NCBI RefSeq assembly: GCF_018398335.1
Contig: NZ_JAHBRX010000001.1
Coordinates: forward strand, 1,054,001 to 1,118,000
Length of the DNA stretch: 64,000 nucleotides
DNA from: Chelatococcus sp. HY11
GTDB lineage: Bacteria; Pseudomonadota; Alphaproteobacteria; Rhizobiales; Beijerinckiaceae
Reading direction: 5' to 3'
In this document: one piece after another, positions 1 through 7,551 of the stretch
Layout: every line of letters starts with the position of its first letter
Numbering within the stretch: the stretch's first letter is position 1
The notes under the pieces: generated by a model
The model's database searches: none
Seen by the model: the letters and a program-made list of their open reading frames with translations, nothing else
What the model was told of the DNA's origin: nothing
Made by a program: the position numbers and the translations under genes

Positions 1-1
1 G

Positions 2-997
2 GTGCACAACCACTACAAGCGGTTGGCGCATGCGACCAAGCACAACGACGTGGAGCTTGCCAAGTCGAACATCCTGCTCGTCGGCCCCACCGGTTCGGGA
101 AAGACGCTGCTGGCGCAGACGCTGGCCAGGATCCTCGACGTGCCCTTCACCATGGCGGATGCGACGACGCTGACCGAGGCCGGCTATGTCGGTGAGGATG
201 TCGAGAACATCATCCTGAAGCTTCTGCAGGCATCGGACTACAATGTCGAACGCGCCCAGCGCGGCATTGTCTATATCGACGAGATCGACAAGATCTCCCG
301 CAAGTCCGACAATCCCTCCATTACTCGCGACGTTTCGGGTGAGGGCGTCCAGCAGGCGCTTTTGAAGATCATGGAAGGCACGGTCGCGAGCGTGCCCCCG
401 CAGGGCGGACGCAAGCATCCTCAGCAGGAGTTCCTGCAGGTTGATACGACGAATATCCTCTTCATCTGCGGCGGTGCGTTCGCAGGTCTCGAGCGTATCA
501 TCATGGGGCGCGGGAAGGGGACCTCGATCGGCTTCGGCGCGCATGTGCAGGCACCGGACGACCGGCGCACGGGCGAGGTATTCCGTGAGGTCGAGCCTGA
601 GGATCTCTTGAAGTTCGGCCTTATCCCCGAGTTTGTCGGCCGCCTGCCGGTGATCGCCACCTTGGAGGATCTCGACGAGAACGCGCTCAAGCGCATTCTC
701 CAGGAGCCGAAGAACGCCTTGGTGAAGCAGTACCAGCGCCTCTTCGACATGGAGGAGACAGAGCTCACCTTCCACGAGGATGCCCTGACGCTGATCGCGC
801 GCAAGGCCATCGAGCGCAGGACGGGTGCGCGCGGTCTGCGCTCGATCATGGAAGGCATCCTGCTCGAAACCATGTACGAGCTTCCTGGCCTTGAAGGCGT
901 AGAGCAGATCGTCATCGGTCCTGAAGTGATCGAGGGTAAGGCAAAGCCGCTGTTTATCTATGCCGACCGCGCCGCTGAGACGAGCGCCAGTGCGTAA
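2..997 (+). CDS. clpX: ATP-dependent Clp protease ATP-binding subunit ClpX, 5' partial
   Basis: This is the AAA+ unfoldase that recognises substrates and feeds them to ClpP in the cytosol. The window cuts off the N-terminal zinc-binding domain and the start, leaving 331 of roughly 420 residues. Visible in the fragment are Walker A GPTGSGKT (28-35), the pore loop GYVG (61-64), Walker B IDEIDK (92-97) and an RKH substrate loop (137-139), followed by the C-terminal small AAA domain. The first codon in the window (GTG) is internal Val, not a start. It is followed by a hairpin and then lon, the usual alphaproteobacterial protease order. The identification is very secure. Confidence 0.98.
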   Translation: MHNHYKRLAHATKHNDVELAKSNILLVGPTGSGKTLLAQTLARILDVPFTMADATTLTEAGYVGEDVENIILKLLQASDYNVERAQRGIVYIDEIDKISRKSDNPSITRDVSGEGVQQALLKIMEGTVASVPPQGGRKHPQQEFLQVDTTNILFICGGAFAGLERIIMGRGKGTSIGFGAHVQAPDDRRTGEVFREVEPEDLLKFGLIPEFVGRLPVIATLEDLDENALKRILQEPKNALVKQYQRLFDMEETELTFHEDALTLIARKAIERRTGARGLRSIMEGILLETMYELPGLEGVEQIVIGPEVIEGKAKPLFIYADRAAETSASA

Positions 998-1009
998 CGG
1001 CCTGAACAG

Positions 1010-1036
1010 GATCGCCCGGTGATCATCCGGGCGATC
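1010..1036 (+). terminator. Hairpin downstream of clpX (possible terminator)
   Basis: A perfect 10-bp inverted repeat, GATCGCCCGG / CCGGGCGATC with a 7-nt loop, starts 12 bases after the clpX stop. No U-tract follows, so it may be a weak or Rho-assisted terminator or an mRNA-stabilising hairpin. Confidence 0.5.
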
Positions 1037-1354
1037 CGGCCCATAAGCATGCGGATTTTGCCTCGCCCGTGATTTTCCCCAGCCAAGACATAGCTTGTCG
1101 CGTGCCGGTGACGCGTTTGGCGCGATCTGCCGGGAAGCGTGTGCCTTGCGGTCAGATCGGATATCCATTTCTGATGGACATTCGACCGGCTCTTGACGTT
1201 TATGATGGCAGGTAGGCGCGAGCAGCCGCCGACGGCGTTTTTGCGCGCAGACCTATCGGTACAAGACAAACGTAGCAATGGCTCGCCATTTGCTGCGCGG
1301 TAGGGTCTGCGTTTTGCGTGAATGCAATGAGTGTTCGACGTTACAAGCACTTAA

Positions 1355-1385
1355 CTTGAAACGTCGCAGTCGGATAGCCACCTAC
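1355..1385 (+). promoter_or_regulatory. Candidate sigma-32 (heat-shock) promoter of lon
   Basis: CTTGAAA at 1355-1361 matches the sigma-32 -35 consensus exactly. After 16 bases comes CCACCTAC (1378-1385), a partial match to the CCCCATNT -10. It lies about 150 bases before the lon start, and lon is a classical heat-shock gene. The rest of the 539-base clpX-lon gap shows no gene. Confidence 0.4.
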
Positions 1386-1536
1386 TGAAGTGCGCGACAA
1401 TTCCGGCATGCTCATTGCGAGGTGATCGGATAGCGGGCTGGAAGCAGCCATTCTTATGGTGAGCGCTTCCAGCGGATCGTCCGGCGGTCAGCCCTTGAGG
1501 GGGATCGGCGGACGCAAAACGAAGGACAAGTGGGCG

Positions 1537-3963
1537 ATGACCACAGCGAAGCCCCGCCAGGCTGCAGTTCCAGGCACGGTCGGTACCTATCCCGTCCTGC
1601 CACTACGCGATATTGTCGTTTTCCCGCACATGATCGTGCCTTTGTTCGTTGGGCGTGAGAAATCCATTCGCGCGCTTGAGGAGGTCGTGAAGAGCGACCG
1701 GCACATCCTGCTCGCCACCCAGATGAACGCGGCTGACGACGATCCGGCCACGGACGCGATCTACACGATCGGCACCGTTGCGAGCGTGCTGCAGCTTCTT
1801 AAGCTGCCCGACGGCACTGTGAAGGTGCTCGTCGAGGGCACTGGTCGCGCCAAGATCAGCACCTACGGCCGCACGGACGATTATTACGAGGCCGAGGCCG
1901 AGGTGTTGGCCGAGACTGTCGGCAGCAAGGTCGAGACTGAGGCTCTGGCCCGTTCGGTGCTGGCCGAGTTCGAGAACTACGTGAAGCTCAACAAGAAGGT
2001 TTCTCCGGAGGTTGTCTCCGCGGTCACGCAGATCGAGGACCCTTCCAAGCTTGCCGACACGGTTGCCTCGCATCTGGCCGTGAAGATAGCGGACAAGCAG
2101 GGCATCCTCGAGACGACGGTCGTTGCCGAGCGGCTCGAGAAGGCGCTCGGGCTGATGGAAAGCGAGATCTCCGTTCTCCAGGTCGAGAAGCGGATCCGCA
2201 CCCGCGTGAAGCGGCAAATGGAGAAGACCCAGCGCGAGTACTATCTGAATGAGCAAATGAAGGCCATTCAGAAGGAACTCGGCGACGAGGACGGCCGCGA
2301 CGAGCTGGCTGAACTCGAGGAGAAGATCGAGAAGACCAAGTTCACGAAGGAAGCCCGCGAGAAGGCGCTGGGCGAGCTCAAGAAGCTTCGCCAGATGTCG
2401 CCGATGTCCGCCGAGGCGACCGTCGTGCGCAACTACCTCGACTGGATGCTGGGTATCCCGTGGGGCAAGCGGTCCAAGATCAAGAAGGACCTCAATCTGG
2501 CCCAGGGCGTCCTGGATTCCGACCACCACGGCCTTGAGAAGGTCAAGGAGCGCATCCTGGAGTATCTGGCGGTCCAGCAGCGGGCCAACAAACTCACGGG
2601 GCCGATCTTGTGCCTCGTCGGCCCTCCTGGCGTCGGCAAGACGTCGCTCGGCAAGTCGCTCGCCAAGGCGACGGGTCGCGAATTCGTCCGCATGTCCCTC
2701 GGTGGCGTGCGCGATGAGGCCGAGATTCGCGGACATCGCCGGACCTATATCGGCTCCATGCCTGGCAAGATCATTCAGTCCATGCGCAAGGCAAAGACGT
2801 CCAACCCGCTGATCCTGCTCGACGAGATCGACAAGATGGGCATGGACTTCCGTGGCGATCCGTCAGCTGCCCTGCTCGAGGTTCTGGATCCGGAGCAAAA
2901 CTCTACGTTCAACGATCACTATCTGGAGGTGGACTACGACCTCTCGAACGTGATGTTCGTGACCACGGCCAACACGCTGAACATTCCGCCGGCCCTGCTC
3001 GATCGTATGGAGGTGATTCGCATCGCCGGCTATACGGAAGAGGAGAAGGTGGAGATCGCCCGCAAGCACCTCATCCCGGAGGCCGTGCGCAAGCATGGCC
3101 TGGCCGAGAAGGAGTGGTCGATTGATGAGGGTGGGTTGCTTACGCTCATTCGCCGCTATACGCGCGAAGCCGGCGTCCGCAACCTTGAGCGCGAGATCGC
3201 GAACCTTATCCGCAAGGCTGTGAAGGAGATCATTCTCACCAAGCGCAAGAGCGTCGAGGTGACCGCGGAGAATGTGTCGGACTATCTCGGCGTGACCAAG
3301 TATCGGTATGGCGAGGCGGAAACGGAAGATCAGGTCGGTGTCGTCACCGGGCTGGCCTGGACCGAAGTCGGCGGTGAGTTGCTCACCATCGAAGGCATCA
3401 TGATGCCCGGCAAGGGCAAGATGACGGTGACGGGCAACCTGCGTGAGGTGATGAAGGAATCGATCTCTGCGGCGGCATCCTATGTCCGTTCGCGGGCCCT
3501 CGATTTCGGCATCGAGCCGCCGCTCTTCGAGCGCCGCGACATCCACGTGCACGTGCCGGAAGGGGCGACGCCGAAGGATGGTCCGTCTGCCGGTATCGCC
3601 ATGGCGACGGCTATTGTCTCGACGCTCACAGGCATTCCTGTGCGCCGTGACGTGGCGATGACGGGCGAGGTCACCCTACGTGGCCGGGTCCTGCCTATCG
3701 GCGGTCTCAAGGAGAAGCTGCTCGCGGCACTGCGTGGCGGTGTCACCAAGGTGCTCATTCCCGAGGAGAACGCCAAAGATCTGGCGGACCTCCCCGAGAG
3801 CGTGCGCAGCGGCCTGGAGATCGTTCCCGTCTCCCGCATGGAGCAGGTCCTCAAGGAGGCTCTGGTGCGGCAGCCGGAGCCGATCACGTGGGATGAGCCG
3901 ACGGAAGACAAGGCCCGCAAGGCTGCTTCCGACGGTGAGTCGAACGCCCTCGTGGCCCACTGA
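1537..3963 (+). CDS. lon: ATP-dependent Lon protease (LonA)
   Basis: This is a cytosolic AAA+ serine protease that degrades misfolded and regulatory proteins. In the 808-residue product, a LON N-terminal domain begins at TYPVLPLRDIVVFP. Walker A GPPGVGKT is at 362-369. The C-terminal protease domain holds the Ser-Lys dyad: Ser684 in PKDGPSAG and, by alignment with the family, Lys727 in GGLKEK. I chose the ATG at 1537 (MTTAKPRQ) because the homologous region starts just after it and AAGGA lies about 10 bases upstream; an in-frame ATG at 1456 would add a 27-residue leader with no family similarity. Length is normal for LonA. A strong terminator follows. Confidence 0.97.
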   Translation: MTTAKPRQAAVPGTVGTYPVLPLRDIVVFPHMIVPLFVGREKSIRALEEVVKSDRHILLATQMNAADDDPATDAIYTIGTVASVLQLLKLPDGTVKVLVEGTGRAKISTYGRTDDYYEAEAEVLAETVGSKVETEALARSVLAEFENYVKLNKKVSPEVVSAVTQIEDPSKLADTVASHLAVKIADKQGILETTVVAERLEKALGLMESEISVLQVEKRIRTRVKRQMEKTQREYYLNEQMKAIQKELGDEDGRDELAELEEKIEKTKFTKEAREKALGELKKLRQMSPMSAEATVVRNYLDWMLGIPWGKRSKIKKDLNLAQGVLDSDHHGLEKVKERILEYLAVQQRANKLTGPILCLVGPPGVGKTSLGKSLAKATGREFVRMSLGGVRDEAEIRGHRRTYIGSMPGKIIQSMRKAKTSNPLILLDEIDKMGMDFRGDPSAALLEVLDPEQNSTFNDHYLEVDYDLSNVMFVTTANTLNIPPALLDRMEVIRIAGYTEEEKVEIARKHLIPEAVRKHGLAEKEWSIDEGGLLTLIRRYTREAGVRNLEREIANLIRKAVKEIILTKRKSVEVTAENVSDYLGVTKYRYGEAETEDQVGVVTGLAWTEVGGELLTIEGIMMPGKGKMTVTGNLREVMKESISAAASYVRSRALDFGIEPPLFERRDIHVHVPEGATPKDGPSAGIAMATAIVSTLTGIPVRRDVAMTGEVTLRGRVLPIGGLKEKLLAALRGGVTKVLIPEENAKDLADLPESVRSGLEIVPVSRMEQVLKEALVRQPEPITWDEPTEDKARKAASDGESNALVAH

Positions 3964-3999
3964 AGTGCTGCAAACAAGTAACGGATGCTGTTGAAAAGT

Positions 4000-4032
4000 G
4001 CCCCCTGGCCACCCGGTCAGGGGGCTTTTTTT
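4000..4032 (+). terminator. Rho-independent terminator of lon
   Basis: An 11-bp stem, GCCCCCTGGCC (4000-4010) with GGTCAGGGGGC (4015-4025) including one G-U pair, has a 4-nt loop ACCC and is followed directly by seven T (4026-4032). This is a textbook intrinsic terminator. Confidence 0.92.
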
Positions 4033-4082
4033 GCTTTTGCGCGTCAGACACGTTGATTTCCTTGGAATTCTAGGCCATCGGG

Positions 4083-4132
4083 GAGACACGCGCGCTGCTT
4101 TTCGGCATGAACGCGTGTCTCGCGCAGCGCGC
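4083..4132 (+). promoter_or_regulatory. Alternative hairpins in the hupB leader
   Basis: Two perfect stems compete here. GAGACACGCG (4083-4092) pairs with CGCGTGTCTC (4112-4121), and GCGCGCTGC (4090-4098) pairs with GCAGCGCGC (4124-4132). They share bases 4090-4092 and cross each other, so both cannot form fully at once. They lie about 45-95 bases before the hupB ATG and so probably in its leader. An effect on expression is inference. Confidence 0.45.
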
Positions 4133-4176
4133 AGGACAAACGAAGCGCCTGCCTAGGGCAGGCCAGGAGGTTTGAG

Positions 4177-4455
4177 ATGAACAAAGGTGATCTTGTTTCG
4201 GCCGTGGCCGAGAAGGCCAACCTTACGAAAGTTCAGGCCACGGAGGCTCTGGACGCTGCCATCGACGCCATCACCGCCGCTCTCAAGGCCGGCGATGAGG
4301 TGAAGCTGGTCGGCTTCGGCACCTTCGCTGTCGCTGATCGCGCGGCAGGCACCGCTCGCAACCCACGCACCGGTGAGACCATCAAGGTTCCGGCGTCGAA
4401 GACGCCCAAGTTCAAGGCCGGCGCTGGCCTCAAGGAAGCCGTCAACGGCAAGTGA
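4177..4455 (+). CDS. hupB: DNA-binding protein HU
   Basis: This is a small histone-like nucleoid protein that binds and bends DNA without strong sequence preference, acting as a dimer. The 92 residues match the HU/IHF fold from end to end: N-terminal helices (MNKGDLVSAVAEKANL), then GFGTFAV, then the DNA-binding arm region with RNPRTGE and a Lys-rich C-terminus. A near-perfect Shine-Dalgarno AGGAGG sits 7 bases before the ATG. Placement directly after lon is typical of alphaproteobacteria, and the symbol hupB is chosen by that context rather than by a diagnostic residue. Confidence 0.96.
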   Translation: MNKGDLVSAVAEKANLTKVQATEALDAAIDAITAALKAGDEVKLVGFGTFAVADRAAGTARNPRTGETIKVPASKTPKFKAGAGLKEAVNGK

Positions 4456-4458
4456 GAT

Positions 4459-4485
4459 TTGTCGCGGCCAAGAATGGCCGGACAA
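4459..4485 (+). terminator. Hairpin after hupB
   Basis: TTGTC-g-CGGCC (4459-4469) pairs with GGCCG-GACAA (4476-4485) across an AAGAAT loop with one bulged G. It starts 3 bases after the hupB stop. No U-run follows, so it is a possible terminator or mRNA 3'-end stabiliser. The remaining gap up to the tRNA (to 4812) shows no gene. Confidence 0.45.
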
Positions 4486-4812
4486 GCTCGCGGGGGAGGG
4501 GGACGGCCATGTTTGAGGCTAGTCCCGGCCGGGAATCGTCTCGGCGCCCTTCCTGCGTCCGTAGGCCGACAATCAGCCATCCACCTCGCTGATCCACCTG
4601 CTTCCGGGCGGGCTCTGGAGGTGTGGTGTGACTTTTAAGGGGCTGGGGGCCTGTGTGCTCCCTTTGGGACATCGACGGACGAGCCGTGCGGTCGGGCAGC
4701 TCAAAAAGACTTGCCTCGCCGGATGGCTCTCCGTTAAATCACTTCAGTTTCGTCCCATTGAGGTACGAGACTGAACCTTCTCCGTGATATCCGACACCTG
4801 TCCACGGATTGA

Positions 4813-4888
4813 GGGCGGTTAGCTCAGTTGGTAGAGCATCTCGCTTACACCGAGAATGTCAGCGGTTCGAGCCCGTTACCGCCCACCA
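4813..4888 (+). tRNA. tRNA-Val (anticodon TAC)
   Basis: A full cloverleaf can be drawn. Acceptor arms GGGCGGT (4813-4819) and ACCGCCC (4878-4884) pair. The D-arm contains AGCTCAGTTGGTAGAGC. The anticodon stem TCTCG/CGAGA encloses loop CTTACAC, giving anticodon TAC. The T-arm contains GGTTCGAGCC. The discriminator is A and the CCA end is encoded (4886-4888). The length is 76 nt. Confidence 0.97.
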
Positions 4889-5315
4889 TCATCTTTGCCC
4901 TTTTCGGGTCAGATCCCAGCGTGCGCTGAGTCCGCGCTGCTTCCGCTTGCGGTGCAAGCTCCCTTGGTGCTTCGGGATTCCATGCGCATTTGGGGCAGGA
5001 CGCCCTCAATCACTGCCTTGTGAGCACCCGAACTACGCCTTCATTCAAGACGGTGAAATTTGGCAGCTTGGCCGTTCCTGGCGGCAGCGCCGCCGTCGCC
5101 CTCGATGAGGACGGCGGATATAAGGCGTTTGCGCCCATCTTGCAGCCCTGCGCCCCGTATAATGAATTTTCAATGGAATGACGTGCTATATGAGGTCAGC
5201 GGTTCTACGCGCATACCGGCCTGTTCGCTTGCGTATAGCATCTCCCAAACTTGACAGCCCGCCCTGCCTTCATTCAACATTTGGGCATAGTTCGCTCGAT
5301 TATGTGGCTGCATCC
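4889..5315. other. Gene-poor stretch after tRNA-Val
   Basis: I see no convincing gene here. The short open frames lack family similarity and ribosome-binding sites, and some begin inside the tRNA. No integrase, direct repeat of the tRNA 3' end or insertion-sequence terminal repeat was recognised. Base composition is somewhat more AT-rich than the flanking core genes, especially towards the right end. Confidence 0.5.
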
Positions 5316-5340
5316 GGAACACAGATGCTGCAAATGCGTT
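5316..5340 (+). promoter_or_regulatory. Candidate EcfG-type general stress promoter
   Basis: GGAAC (5316-5320), 16 bases, CGTT (5337-5340) matches the alphaproteobacterial EcfG/sigma-T/RpoE2 consensus. It ends 62 bases before the ATG of the unknown ORF at 5403. The same pattern with the same spacing precedes the genes starting at 6382 and 23542. Confidence 0.65.
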
Positions 5341-5402
5341 ATCCCTATAGATATTGGAGTATCTTGGCTCTCCGCTGAGATACGGCGAGAGGAGACGCTT
5401 AC

Positions 5403-5771
5403 ATGCATCACGGCATCAGGTCGACCTCTGACACCGATTATGCTCTCGCAGCGCTGAGAGTGGATCTCCGTGAGATCATGTCTGAGTTTCGCCCGCCCGT
5501 GGATAAGATAATCAATATTTTACATCGCTTAGAGCCTTTCGCCGCGACTGCAGAGCGTATCCGGTCTCGCAATGATCTCCTTTCTTTTTTCCAGGAGAAA
5601 AGCGATGAGGTCGATTTCGCTCCCGCGCTAGATTGCCGGTTCCCTTTCTTCTGGGGCCGCTTTTCGCGAGCTTGGCTTGAGGACGACGGCGCCACAGTGT
5701 CGCCGGATCCCACGGTTGTCAGTCTTTTCAGCGATCCACGAATCGGCCGCAGCAGACAGTCGCATCCTTAA
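5403..5771 (+). CDS. Hypothetical protein, probably general-stress controlled
   Basis: I do not recognise this 122-residue protein. The N-terminal half looks helical and charged (LRVDLREIMSEF, HRLEPFAATAERIRSRND), and the C-terminal third is less regular. There is no signal peptide or membrane segment. Two things support a real gene: GAGAGGAG lies 9 bases before the ATG, and GGAAC-N16-CGTT lies upstream. An open stretch in the +1 frame continues past the stop to about 5934 (SAIHESAAADSRILKDALSEG and on), so the gene could be a frameshifted remnant of a longer one. The reading frame is plausible and the function is unknown. Confidence 0.5.
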   Translation: MHHGIRSTSDTDYALAALRVDLREIMSEFRPPVDKIINILHRLEPFAATAERIRSRNDLLSFFQEKSDEVDFAPALDCRFPFFWGRFSRAWLEDDGATVSPDPTVVSLFSDPRIGRSRQSHP

Positions 5772-5937
5772 AGATGCCTTGTCAGAGGGGCAGGGCACCT
5801 CCTCGCAATATGCTGTCGCCCTCATGGGACAATCGTTGCCAGCAAAAAAGGCCCTCGAAGCGGATGAGGCTTTGAAGGCCTTTAATTTTGGAATTTGCGA
5901 TCGGCGGCGGTGTTGCCTTCATGCACTCGACTGACAT
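5772..5937. other. Short stretch with no assigned gene
   Basis: Only the +1-frame continuation of the 5403 ORF (open to about 5934) and a weak GGCC-based hairpin near 5848-5882 are visible. No independent gene is supported. Confidence 0.4.
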
Positions 5938-5970
5938 AAAAAGGCCGCCGCTCCAGAATGAGCGGCGGCC
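5938..5970 (-). terminator. Rho-independent terminator of the PRC-barrel gene
   Basis: Read on the minus strand, a perfect 10-bp stem GGCCGCCGCT / AGCGGCGGCC with an 8-nt loop is followed by five T (complement of A at 5938-5942). It lies 43 bases beyond the stop of the minus-strand gene ending at 6014. Confidence 0.88.
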
Positions 5971-6013
5971 ACGTCTGTTATGGACAATTATGGGCACGGA
6001 CAGTTATGGGCGA

Positions 6014-6382
6014 TTATATTCCCCAATATGGGTTCACGCCGTAGTAGTCGTGAAGGCGACGTTCGTAGGAACGATCTCCCCAATCCGGGGTGTCGCGCGC
6101 CTCATAATGTGGTGCGCCTTCAAGCTGTTCGCGGCTTAAATTCACCACGTAGCCGCCCTTGGCGGTATCATACGTCAATGTTGACCATGGTAGCGGATGG
6201 TATTGCTCACCAATGCCAAGAAAACCACCAAAGGACATAACAGCGTAGGCCACCTTGCCGCTCACCTTGTCGATCATCACACTTGATATCTCGCCAAGAT
6301 GTTCTCCCGAACCATTATATACCTCGGTTCCCGAGACTTTATCGGAGCCGATCAGGTTCGTTGTTTCAGCTGTGTGATCCAC
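6014..6382 (-). CDS. PRC-barrel domain protein
   Basis: A 122-residue cytosolic protein with one PRC-barrel domain covering about residues 8-85: LIGSDKVSGTEVYNGSGEHLG, then SSVMIDKVSGKVAYAVMSFGG and PLPWSTLTYDTA. The domain name comes from photosynthetic reaction centre H-subunits and RimM, but short free-standing forms like this are common in Hyphomicrobiales stress regulons, and their biochemical role is unclear. The start is a GTG with GGGAG 6 bases upstream, and no ATG fits. It is preceded by an EcfG-type promoter and followed by a strong terminator, so it is probably monocistronic. General-stress control is inferred from the promoter. Confidence 0.85.
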   Translation of the reverse strand: MDHTAETTNLIGSDKVSGTEVYNGSGEHLGEISSVMIDKVSGKVAYAVMSFGGFLGIGEQYHPLPWSTLTYDTAKGGYVVNLSREQLEGAPHYEARDTPDWGDRSYERRLHDYYGVNPYWGI

Positions 6383-6416
6383 TTTCGTCTCCCATATGTT
6401 TTGCTGTTATTATACA

Positions 6417-6441
6417 AACGTCGTTCGGCCGCGCTGGTTCC
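6417..6441 (-). promoter_or_regulatory. Candidate EcfG-type promoter of the PRC-barrel gene
   Basis: On the minus strand GGAAC (6441-6437), 16 bases, CGTT (6420-6417), ending 34 bases before the GTG start. A TATAAT hexamer overlaps just downstream (6414-6409) but has no good -35 at 17 bases. A weaker GGAAC-N16-TGTT lies further upstream at 6516-6492. The rest of the 322-base gap to mazG shows no gene. Confidence 0.65.
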
Positions 6442-6704
6442 ACAGCCTGCGGGAGGTGTTCGACGGTTGAGATGACACAGGCATGGGAGAGAACAAAGCC
6501 GAAGCCCTTGAGTTCCATAATGCGCCTTATGCGAAATTGGGGCTTGAGCTTTGCGCAACGCATTGACCGACGATCATGTCTTGAAACGTCTGCCTTCCCG
6601 TGATCCAACTCCCACAGTCTGGCCTGATTGTGAGCCATGGCTTGGAGAGCCAATGTCCGGTGTCACATGGCTTGCCTAGCCCGCAGAACTGTTGTGGAGA
6701 TCGG

Positions 6705-7544
6705 ATGAAGGCCTCTCGGGATATCGACCAGCTCCTTGCGATCATGGCCGCGCTGCGAACGCCCGGCAGCGGATGCCCGTGGGATCTTGATCAGAACTTT
6801 GCGACGATTGCGCCTTACACGATTGAAGAGGCTTATGAGGTAGCCGATGCCATCGAGCGCGGCGATATGGACGATCTCCAGGAAGAGTTGGGCGATGTCC
6901 TCCTGCAGGTCGTGTTTCACGCGCGCATGGCCGAGGAGGCTGGCGAGTTTGCGTTCGGGGACGTGGTCGAGGCCATCACCGGCAAGCTTATCAGGCGGCA
7001 TCCGCATGTCTTCGGTTCGGCACGAGATTTATCACCGGATGAGGTCAAGACGCTTTGGGATCGCATCAAGGCTGAGGAAAAGATCGAGCGCCGCCGCCGG
7101 CGTGAGGAACGCGGACTAGCCGACGAAGGTCGGGCGGGGCTCCTGGATGGCATAGCGAGGACACTCCCTGCCCTTACCCGCGCCGATAAGCTCCAGCGTA
7201 AAGCCGCCGGTGTGGGGTTCGATTGGTTGGAAGCGCGCGAGGTGGTGGCGAAGCTCCGCGAGGAACTAGACGAGATCGACGCAGCCTTAGGCATGGCCGA
7301 CCCATCAGCGGTGGTCGAGGAAATCGGCGATTTGATATTCGCGGCCGTCAATTTGGCGCGCCATGCCGGCGGAGATGCCGAAGTCGCGCTTGCTCTGACA
7401 AATGCCAAGTTCGAGCGTCGATTCGCTTACATTGAACGGCAGCTCGCTTCCACGGGGCGGACCACCAAGGAAGCTAGCCTCGACGAGATGGAAGATCTCT
7501 GGCAGGAGGCCAAGCGCGACGAGAAATCTGCGAGCTCCGACTAA
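6705..7544 (+). CDS. mazG: Nucleoside triphosphate pyrophosphohydrolase MazG
   Basis: This enzyme hydrolyses (d)NTPs to NMP and pyrophosphate, cleaning up non-canonical nucleotides and modulating stress responses. The 279 residues contain two MazG domains. The first has EEAYEVADAI and EELGDVLLQVVFH, giving the metal-binding EExxE/ExxD set. The second, more divergent, has KLREELDEI and VEEIGDLIFAAVN. The upstream in-frame ATG at 6600 would add 35 residues with no family match, whereas the ATG at 6705 has GGAGAT close upstream and begins at MKASRDIDQL, where family members begin. It converges with hflX across only 7 bases. Confidence 0.95.
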   Translation: MKASRDIDQLLAIMAALRTPGSGCPWDLDQNFATIAPYTIEEAYEVADAIERGDMDDLQEELGDVLLQVVFHARMAEEAGEFAFGDVVEAITGKLIRRHPHVFGSARDLSPDEVKTLWDRIKAEEKIERRRRREERGLADEGRAGLLDGIARTLPALTRADKLQRKAAGVGFDWLEAREVVAKLREELDEIDAALGMADPSAVVEEIGDLIFAAVNLARHAGGDAEVALALTNAKFERRFAYIERQLASTGRTTKEASLDEMEDLWQEAKRDEKSASSD

Positions 7545-7551
7545 GAGGGCC

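Noticed and set aside
4889-5400. Integrated element at tRNA-Val
   Set aside because: No integrase, transposase, attachment-site duplication or terminal repeat could be seen.
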